This document shows, piece after piece, positions 59,007 through 64,000 of a stretch of 64,000 nucleotides of DNA. Numbering within the stretch: position 1 is the stretch's first letter; each line of letters opens with the position of its first letter. Origin of the DNA: Vibrio alfacsensis. Lineage in GTDB: Bacteria > Pseudomonadota > Gammaproteobacteria > Enterobacterales > Vibrionaceae. The notes under the pieces are model-generated. The model ran no database searches. It was not told where the DNA came from and saw only the letters and a program-made list of their open reading frames with translations. The stretch covers positions 620,001 to 684,000 of the forward strand of contig NZ_CP032093.1 of the NCBI RefSeq assembly GCF_003544875.1, written 5' to 3'. The position numbers were made by a program, and so were the translations under genes.

Positions 59007-59930
59007 GTGAAATGGTTTCAAACCGCAAGTTTATGTGTGGCGTTCGCGCTGACCGGGTGTGTGAATACCGCTCAGCACTCAACTGAACAGTGGATTTACC
59101 CTCCGATGGCAGTACCTCTTCAACCGAGTGTGCAGCAAGAGGTCCAGATCGCTCGCCTTTCTCAGTTGCTGCAACGTCCTGACCTGAGTGATGAAGTACG
59201 AGCAAAGATGCACTTTGAGCGTGGTAATTACTATGACAGTGTCGGATTGCGTGACCTAGCTCGTTTGGACTTCAACCAGTCTTTGCAATTGAATCCCGCT
59301 CAGCCAGATATCTTCAACTTACTTGGCGTGTTCTTTACTCAAGTTGGTGAGTTTGATGCGGCGTATGAAGCTTTTGACTCCACTTTAGAACTTGCACCAG
59401 AAAACTCTTATGCAGAGCGAAACCGAGCAATTGCGCTTTACTATGGTGGTCGTATCGAGCTCGCGTTAGAAGATATGACCAAGCATTATCAAGAAATGCC
59501 GAGCGATCCATTTCGCGCACTCTGGCTCTATATTATTGAGGCAGAGCAGAACCCTGAACAAGCTAAGGCCAATCTTCAACAGCGTTACCAACGCGATCGT
59601 AGTGAAGAATGGGGTTGGGTTTTAGTCGCCATCATGTTGCGTGATGTGTCGGATGAAGCCGCATTGAAAGCGATCATGGAGGGCACTCGTGAGAATTATC
59701 GTCTTGCTGAGCGCCTAACAGAAACGTATTTTTACCTAGGTAAGCGCTACCGTTTAGAAGGGAATGTGGCAGACGCCATATCGCTATACAAATTAGCCAT
59801 TTCTTTCAATGTGTATGAGTATGTCGAGCATCGCTATTCTTTCATAGAGTTAACTCAAATATACGAGCAACTTCAACAAGAGCAATTAGCTAAGCTCAAA
59901 GCCGAACAACAGGCAACAGAGCAAGAATAA
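59007..59930 (+). CDS. nlpI: Lipoprotein NlpI
   Basis: Outer-membrane TPR lipoprotein of 307 aa; in E. coli it is an adaptor for the protease Prc and for peptidoglycan hydrolase/synthase complexes. GTG start at 59007 behind AGGAG; signal peptide MKWFQTASLCVAFALTGC with lipobox LTGC (Cys18). Several TPR units follow, e.g. AKMHFERGNYYDSVGLRDLARLDFNQSLQLNPAQ and DIFNLLGVFFTQVGEFDAAYEAFDSTLELAPEN. Ends in a Gln/Glu-rich coiled tail. Monocistronic with terminators on both sides. Confidence 0.94.
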   Translation: MKWFQTASLCVAFALTGCVNTAQHSTEQWIYPPMAVPLQPSVQQEVQIARLSQLLQRPDLSDEVRAKMHFERGNYYDSVGLRDLARLDFNQSLQLNPAQPDIFNLLGVFFTQVGEFDAAYEAFDSTLELAPENSYAERNRAIALYYGGRIELALEDMTKHYQEMPSDPFRALWLYIIEAEQNPEQAKANLQQRYQRDRSEEWGWVLVAIMLRDVSDEAALKAIMEGTRENYRLAERLTETYFYLGKRYRLEGNVADAISLYKLAISFNVYEYVEHRYSFIELTQIYEQLQQEQLAKLKAEQQATEQE

Positions 59931-59933
59931 TCG

Positions 59934-59961
59934 AAAGCCGCCATGTTATAAGGCGGCTTTT
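59934..59961 (+). terminator. Intrinsic terminator of nlpI
   Basis: AAAGCCGCC, ATGTTATAA, GGCGGCTTT (59934-59960), T at the end. Confidence 0.9.
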
Positions 59962-59993
59962 GTGCTTGAACGTTTTAAAGTTAAAATTTAAAA

Positions 59994-60012
59994 TAGTTAG
60001 CTTGGCTAACTA
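59994..60012 (+). promoter_or_regulatory. MarR-type operator 1 (upstream of marR-like gene)
   Basis: TAGTTAGC-TTG-GCTAACTA, a perfect 8-bp-arm palindrome ending 15 nt before the regulator ATG. The same palindrome recurs at 60466 before the pump gene, so this is almost certainly the binding site of the regulator encoded between them. Confidence 0.85.
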
Positions 60013-60027
60013 AATGAATAAAACTTG

Positions 60028-60441
60028 ATGGCATTAGAGAAAAGTCTGATTGATCTTGAGCGTTTTTGCGCGAAAGCGTGGCGTGTTTACGCAAAAGAAG
60101 ATCCCCTTTCAAATCTCAGCTTCAATGAGTTCGATTATTTGCGTGTCATTCACGTGAATCCACAAGGTATTCGCATCACCGATTTGGCGGAGGAACTGCA
60201 AGTCACTAAGCCGTCGGTTTCGAATATGGTGGATCGTTTAGAAAGAAAAGGCCTTGTTAAGCGGGTTCCGTGTAATGAAGATGCGCGAGCTAAGCGTGTT
60301 GTGTTGACTGAAGAGGTGATTGAAGATATGTCCTTGGAACAGGTTGTCTATAAGGATATCTCTGCACAAATGACGCGAAAACTCAGCGAGCGGGAAACCA
60401 TGCAATTGAAAGCGCTATTGAACAAAGCGCTTGGAGATTGA
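60028..60441 (+). CDS. MarR family transcriptional regulator
   Basis: Winged-helix dimer of 137 aa: dimerisation helix MALEKSLIDLERFCAKAW, wHTH NPQGIRITDLAEELQVTKPSVSNMVDRLERKGLVKRVPCNEDARAKRVVLTEE (recognition helix KPSVSNMVDRLERKG), C-terminal dimer helix REMQ-type (ERETMQLKALLNKALG). Start at ATG 60028; a TTG directly before it is less likely. It lies between two identical palindromes, one on its own promoter and one on the following MATE gene, indicating autorepression and repression of the pump relieved by a ligand, which may be a pump substrate. Confidence 0.9.
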   Translation: MALEKSLIDLERFCAKAWRVYAKEDPLSNLSFNEFDYLRVIHVNPQGIRITDLAEELQVTKPSVSNMVDRLERKGLVKRVPCNEDARAKRVVLTEEVIEDMSLEQVVYKDISAQMTRKLSERETMQLKALLNKALGD

Positions 60442-60465
60442 AGTAATATTTTTATTTTGTCTATT

Positions 60466-60484
60466 TAGTTAGCTTTGCTAACTA
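60466..60484 (+). promoter_or_regulatory. MarR-type operator 2 (upstream of the MATE pump gene)
   Basis: TAGTTAGC-TTT-GCTAACTA, identical arms to operator 1 with one spacer change. It ends 11 nt before the pump ATG and 25 nt after the regulator stop, so it would block an internal promoter or act on initiation of the pump transcript. Confidence 0.85.
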
Positions 60485-60495
60485 TTGAAGTACAG

Positions 60496-61842
60496 ATGCA
60501 AAACTCAATTTATAAACAGTTTTGGAAATACACCATTCCGACTGTTGCAGCAATGCTTGTAAATGGACTCTATCAAGTTGTGGACGGCATATTTATCGGT
60601 CGCTACGTTGGTGCCGATGGGCTAGCAGGTATCAATATTTCTTGGCCAATTATCGGCTCGATTCTGGGTATTGGTATGATGGTTGGGGTAGGTACTGGTG
60701 CACTATCATCAATTAAACAAGGTGAGAAAGATAGCGACGGCGCGAAACGTATTCTTTCTACAGGCTTATTGCTGCTTGTTGCACTGATGCCTATGGTTGC
60801 CACGATTCTGTATTTCTTTGCTGATGATTTTATCCGCTGGCAAGGTGCAGAGGGCCGAGTTTATGACCTTGGTCTTCAATACTTACATGTGTTAAGCGTA
60901 GCTTGTGTGTTCTCCTTAGGTTCGATAGCCGTTCCATTCTTATTGCGTAACGATGATAGTCCCAACCTAGCCACTATTTTAATGGTGATTGGCGCCATTA
61001 TTAATATCGTGTTGGATTATGTTTTCATTGCGTTACTTGATTGGGAACTGACAGGTGCAGCCATTGCGACCGCTCTTGCGCAGATGGTAGTAACCATTCT
61101 TGGTGTTGGGTATTTCTTTACCTCGAAAGCAAAAATGCGGTTGACGGTCAGCGACTTAAAGATGCAGTTTGATGTCATTCCTAAGATTGTCACGATCGGT
61201 ACTTCTAGCTTCTTTATGTATGCCTACGGCGCAATGATGGTGGCATTTCATAACAGTTTGTTCGCGCAACATGGCAGCGCACTGCTTATTGGCGCCTACG
61301 CCATTTTGGGCTACATAGTGACGGTTTATTACCTGATTGCAGAGGGTATTGCTAACGGTATGCAGCCACTAGTGAGTTACAATCATGGTGCTCGCAATCA
61401 AGACAATATTCGTAAACTGCTTAAAATCGCGATGGGGACATCAGTACTTGGCGGCGTGGCGTTTGTTATTTTGATGAACATTTTCCCATACGAGTTTGTG
61501 TCGGTGTTTAATAGTTCAGATCAAGAGCTCATTGATAGCGCGGTGGTTGGGATTCGTCTACACATGTTCGCTTTGTTCTTGGATGGTTTCTTAGTGGTTG
61601 CTGCGGCGTATTATCAATCGGTTAACAAGGGCAGCAAAGCGATGTTTGTGACGATAGGAAATATGCTGGTTCAACTTCCATTCCTATTCATTATGCCAAA
61701 GCTCTTGGGCGTGACAGGTATTTGGATTGCGTTCCCGCTGTCTAATATTGCGTTAAGTTTGGTGGTATTTACCATGTTATGGCGTGATATTAAGAAGCTA
61801 ATGAATCAGAGTTCGGTTGAAGCAGCGGTTCACGTGTCTTAG
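60496..61842 (+). CDS. MATE family efflux transporter (MepA-like)
   Basis: Cation-coupled multidrug exporter of 448 aa with 12 membrane segments in two homologous halves. It starts MQNSIYKQFWKYTIPTVAAMLVNGLYQVVDGIFIGRYVGADGLAGINI, the DinF/MepA-type beginning with the VDGIFIGR motif of half one. Half two starts near residue 230 (IVTIGTSSFFMYAYGAMMVAFHNSLF) and includes GIANGMQPLVSYNHGA. ATG 60496 is preceded by GAAG; a TTG at 60475 lies inside the operator and is rejected. It is controlled by the adjacent MarR protein. Substrate unknown. Confidence 0.9.
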   Translation: MQNSIYKQFWKYTIPTVAAMLVNGLYQVVDGIFIGRYVGADGLAGINISWPIIGSILGIGMMVGVGTGALSSIKQGEKDSDGAKRILSTGLLLLVALMPMVATILYFFADDFIRWQGAEGRVYDLGLQYLHVLSVACVFSLGSIAVPFLLRNDDSPNLATILMVIGAIINIVLDYVFIALLDWELTGAAIATALAQMVVTILGVGYFFTSKAKMRLTVSDLKMQFDVIPKIVTIGTSSFFMYAYGAMMVAFHNSLFAQHGSALLIGAYAILGYIVTVYYLIAEGIANGMQPLVSYNHGARNQDNIRKLLKIAMGTSVLGGVAFVILMNIFPYEFVSVFNSSDQELIDSAVVGIRLHMFALFLDGFLVVAAAYYQSVNKGSKAMFVTIGNMLVQLPFLFIMPKLLGVTGIWIAFPLSNIALSLVVFTMLWRDIKKLMNQSSVEAAVHVS

Positions 61843-61853
61843 TCGTTAACAGC

Positions 61854-61909
61854 TAGCTATTCACAGTTAGCTATTCATAAGTAGCTATTAACACTTAGCT
61901 ATTAACTAT
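61854..61909. repeat. Four 14-bp tandem repeats starting TAGCTATT
   Basis: TAGCTATT begins at 61854, 61868, 61882 and 61896, an exact 14-bp period; positions 9-10 are CA or AA, the last four bases vary. The array begins 11 nt after the MATE stop. The units contain GTTAGC/TTAGC, which resembles the MarR operator half TAGTTAGC. Confidence 0.85.
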
Positions 61910-61939
61910 TGTTAAAAGCAGTAAAAAGTAGCAGCAACG

Positions 61940-61966
61940 AAAAGCGAGGTTAGTGCCTCGCTTTTT
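61940..61966. terminator. Bidirectional terminator between the MATE and ubiV genes
   Basis: AAAAGCGAGG, TTAGTG, CCTCGCTTTT (61940-61965), A tract on one side and T on the other; serves both convergent genes. Confidence 0.92.
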
Positions 61967-61992
61967 ATTGCTTTGATAGTTGTGAGAAGTGG

Positions 61993-62883
61993 TTAGATGT
62001 TCTTCACTTCTAGACCCGCAAGTTGATGCCAGTAACCGTTACATTGACGGTCCTGAATCTTCTCAGGGTTTGTACCTTTCTCATTTGAGCGGAAACGGTC
62101 AAGCTCAGAGAATGTACTAATGCCTAATGGGCTTAGACGAACCACATCAACTAGGCCATCCATACTTGGTAGATCGTTGATCAGGTTGTAGCAGTAACCG
62201 GATTGGGTTTGAATACCATTGAGGTTAAAGACTTCTTGACCCTCTTGGCTGCTTACTTGAATGCCGGTAGGGTACTTAATGCAACACGTTTCGCAATCGT
62301 CTTTCGCACGGTTTTCTGCCCGAGCCGTAAAGCAGCGTGCAGAGTAAGCCAGTGGTAAGTAACCATGGCTGAATACTTCCACTTCAAACTTGTTGCGAAT
62401 GCCCAGTTCATCACATTGAATGAGTGTGTTGCTTAACCATTCGCGAGACAGTTCTACAGGCATACACCAGCGAATCATGCCTTGTTTAAGGAATAAATTG
62501 AGTGTGTGCGCATTGTACGTGTTCACCGCTGGTCCAACGATGAATGGTACTTTGTGTTCAAAAGCTAGCTGAACACCTGATACGTCGTTTGCTTCAATGG
62601 CGAAGTCACCGTTGTCGATGTACTTCTTCATGATGTTCACTTCGCTCGGCGCTTCGAGCAGCGCCATTGTTGAAAGCACCACTTGCTTGCCAGATGCAGA
62701 CAGATCTTTTGCAATATCAAACCAGTGCGTAGGTTTCATCTCACGACGCTTCGAACACACGGTTTCACCTAGGTAGATGATATCGGCTGAACTTTGTTTT
62801 GCTTGCTCGTAGAATGCTTCTACATCTTGCTTTGGCCAAAAATACAATAATGGGCCAAGTGCGTATTTCATTGAATTATCCAT
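61993..62883 (-). CDS. ubiV: Oxygen-independent ubiquinone hydroxylation protein UbiV (U32 family)
   Basis: Peptidase U32-like Fe-S protein of 296 aa that works with UbiU in O2-independent hydroxylation during ubiquinone synthesis. The expected [4Fe-4S] cysteines are present: one in LGETVCSKRR near residue 40 and three in SARCFTARAENRAKDDCETCCIKYP. Start at ATG 62883 (MDNSMKYALGPLLYFWPK), placed by AGAGG 6 nt upstream; the longer frame to 62967 overlaps ubiU and has no family support. Its start is 8 nt beyond the ubiU stop. Confidence 0.9.
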   Translation of the reverse strand: MDNSMKYALGPLLYFWPKQDVEAFYEQAKQSSADIIYLGETVCSKRREMKPTHWFDIAKDLSASGKQVVLSTMALLEAPSEVNIMKKYIDNGDFAIEANDVSGVQLAFEHKVPFIVGPAVNTYNAHTLNLFLKQGMIRWCMPVELSREWLSNTLIQCDELGIRNKFEVEVFSHGYLPLAYSARCFTARAENRAKDDCETCCIKYPTGIQVSSQEGQEVFNLNGIQTQSGYCYNLINDLPSMDGLVDVVRLSPLGISTFSELDRFRSNEKGTNPEKIQDRQCNGYWHQLAGLEVKNI

Positions 62884-62891
62884 CTTAACCT

Positions 62892-63905
62892 CTATTGCCA
62901 TTTGCGGTGGTAAGCACCCAGTGTCGTTTGCGTGCCTTCCGATACATTCGCCAGTGCAGCATCCCATGCGGCTTCTACGTGGTAAGCTTCAGGGTTTGCT
63001 TGGTAACGATCGATTGCTGCGCGCCAGGTACGCGTGACTTGCTCTACATAAGCAGGGCTGCGCTGACGGCCTTCAATTTTCACTGACGCAACGTTTGCTG
63101 CAAACAGCTCTGGTAGCATCGACAGGGTATTTAGGCTCGTTGGTTCTTCTAGCGCATGGTAACGTTTTTTCTCACCATCAATTTCTGCATCGAAGCGGCC
63201 TTTACACAGTGTAGGATAACCTGCATTTTCGCCAGCGCTGTAGCGGTCAATTAGGATGTCATTTAAACGAGACTCTAGGCCTTGTTCGGTTTCTTGCCAG
63301 CGCACGTACTTCGCAGGAGAGCATGCGCCTACCGTATTTGGCGATTCACCCGTCATGTATGATGAGAGGTAACAACGTCCCTCTGACATGATGCATAGGC
63401 TACCAAAAGCAAATACTTCAAGCTCAACATCACTCGTCATATTACGTGATAACTGTTTTACTTGATGGATAGACAATACGCGCGGTAATACAACGCGTTT
63501 TACATTGAAGTTCTGTTTATAGAAATCAATCGCCGCAACGTTTGTCGCAGAGGCTTGGACAGAAAGGTGCAGTTCAAGCTCAGGGTATTTGCGAGCGGCG
63601 TATTCAAGTACCGCGATGTCAGCCACGATAAGGGCATCGACACCAAGAGCGGCCGCGTTATCAACGGCGTTAGTCCAACGGTCAAAGCCATTCGGGTGTG
63701 CAAATGTGTTTAACGCTACGTGGATTTTCTTATTGCGGTCGTGAACATATTGCACCGCTTTTTCAAGCTTTTTGCCATTAAAGTTCAGACCCGCAAAGTG
63801 ACGAGCGTTTGTATCGTCTTTGAAGCCGATGTATACGGCGTCTGCACCGCAATCAATCGCGGTTTTTAACGCAGGCAAGTTACCCGCAGGACACAAGAGT
63901 TCCAT
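62892..63905 (-). CDS. ubiU: Oxygen-independent ubiquinone hydroxylation protein UbiU (U32 family)
   Basis: Peptidase U32-like Fe-S protein of 337 aa, partner of UbiV. Sequence MELLCPAGNLPALKTAIDCGADAVYIGFKDDTNARHFAGLNF; cluster cysteines in GSLCIMSEGRCYLSSYMTGESPNTVGACSPAKY and YPTLCKGRFDAE. Despite the peptidase name, no proteolysis is expected. It is first of the ubiU-ubiV pair. A palindrome (63970-63982) lies upstream where an anaerobic regulator might act. Confidence 0.92.
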   Translation of the reverse strand: MELLCPAGNLPALKTAIDCGADAVYIGFKDDTNARHFAGLNFNGKKLEKAVQYVHDRNKKIHVALNTFAHPNGFDRWTNAVDNAAALGVDALIVADIAVLEYAARKYPELELHLSVQASATNVAAIDFYKQNFNVKRVVLPRVLSIHQVKQLSRNMTSDVELEVFAFGSLCIMSEGRCYLSSYMTGESPNTVGACSPAKYVRWQETEQGLESRLNDILIDRYSAGENAGYPTLCKGRFDAEIDGEKKRYHALEEPTSLNTLSMLPELFAANVASVKIEGRQRSPAYVEQVTRTWRAAIDRYQANPEAYHVEAAWDAALANVSEGTQTTLGAYHRKWQ

Positions 63906-63969
63906 ATGCTCACAATTTAGAGAGAAAAAGATGCCCGCATTTTATGAAGAATTGTGAATAGCGAAATTG

Positions 63970-63982
63970 ACCTAAGTTAGGT
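63970..63982. promoter_or_regulatory. Palindrome upstream of ubiU
   Basis: ACCTAA-G-TTAGGT, perfect 6-bp arms, 65 bp upstream of the ubiU ATG. It is preceded by TTG (TTGACC), loosely like an FNR half-site TTGAT, but the second half does not fit. Low-confidence operator. Confidence 0.35.
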
Positions 63983-64000
63983 TTAGCTCAATAAAGTGAG

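Noticed and set aside
61993..63905. Collagenase-like proteases
   Set aside because: U32 proteins with these cysteine patterns are UbiU/UbiV Fe-S proteins of ubiquinone synthesis.

Overview
The window is a stretch of conserved chromosome from a member of the Vibrionaceae, most likely a Vibrio of the Harveyi/parahaemolyticus type. The reasons are an OmpU-type porin, a ChiS-type chitin sensor, a complete chitobiose operon, and a gene order that, as I recall it, matches V. cholerae chromosome I from about glnB/amtB (VC0606) to ubiU/ubiV (VC0652). I see no insertion sequences, prophage, integron or CRISPR array. The content is core metabolism, transport and information processing.

Layout. (1) 1-1450: start of a GntP-type permease gene and the sugar-diacid regulator cdaR. 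(2) 1714-3860: yacL, then a nitrogen-control glnK-amtB operon with a textbook sigma-54 promoter; the inverted repeat ending yacL also matches an NtrC site. (3) 3940-7781: a Fur-boxed ferric iron ABC transporter. (4) 7814-22432, minus strand: the chitin oligosaccharide/chitobiose operon (binding protein, two permeases, two ATPases, GH9 glucosaminidase, glucosamine/GlcNAc kinase, GH20 hexosaminidase, GH94 chitobiose phosphorylase, sugar-phosphate mutase), preceded by a 0.9-kb non-coding control region and chiS. (5) 26933-31437: rsmC, an AI-2E family membrane protein, an unnoticed 38-residue Cys-rich membrane protein, hemL and erpA. (6) 31545-41144: RND efflux pair, M23 endopeptidase, tyrS, a CBS-less MgtE-type transporter behind a long structured leader with a Pro-Pro leader peptide, and dacB. 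(7) 41261-48742: ompU, greA, yhbY, rlmE, ftsH, folP, glmM. (8) 48999-58831: secG, tRNA-Leu, initiator tRNA, rimP-nusA-infB-rbfA-truB-rpsO-pnp, rich in RNA-level control elements. (9) 59007-63905: nlpI, a MarR regulator and MATE pump with two identical 19-bp operators, and ubiV/ubiU.

Quality warning. At least nine single-base indels break otherwise well conserved genes (fbpA signal peptide, fbpB, chiS, AI-2E protein, RND pump, dacB twice, folP/glmM, infB). Most lie in short homopolymers and one is in the essential infB, so most are probably sequencing errors. I annotate these genes at full repaired span and give each break point.

Most promising for new biology: the leader of the MgtE-like gene (19-codon peptide with a DHPP motif, alternative stems, pyrimidine-rich tail), the twin MarR operators with a 14-bp tandem repeat behind the pump gene, the combined terminator/NtrC element, the organised repeats upstream of the chitobiose operon, and the small Cys-rich membrane protein.
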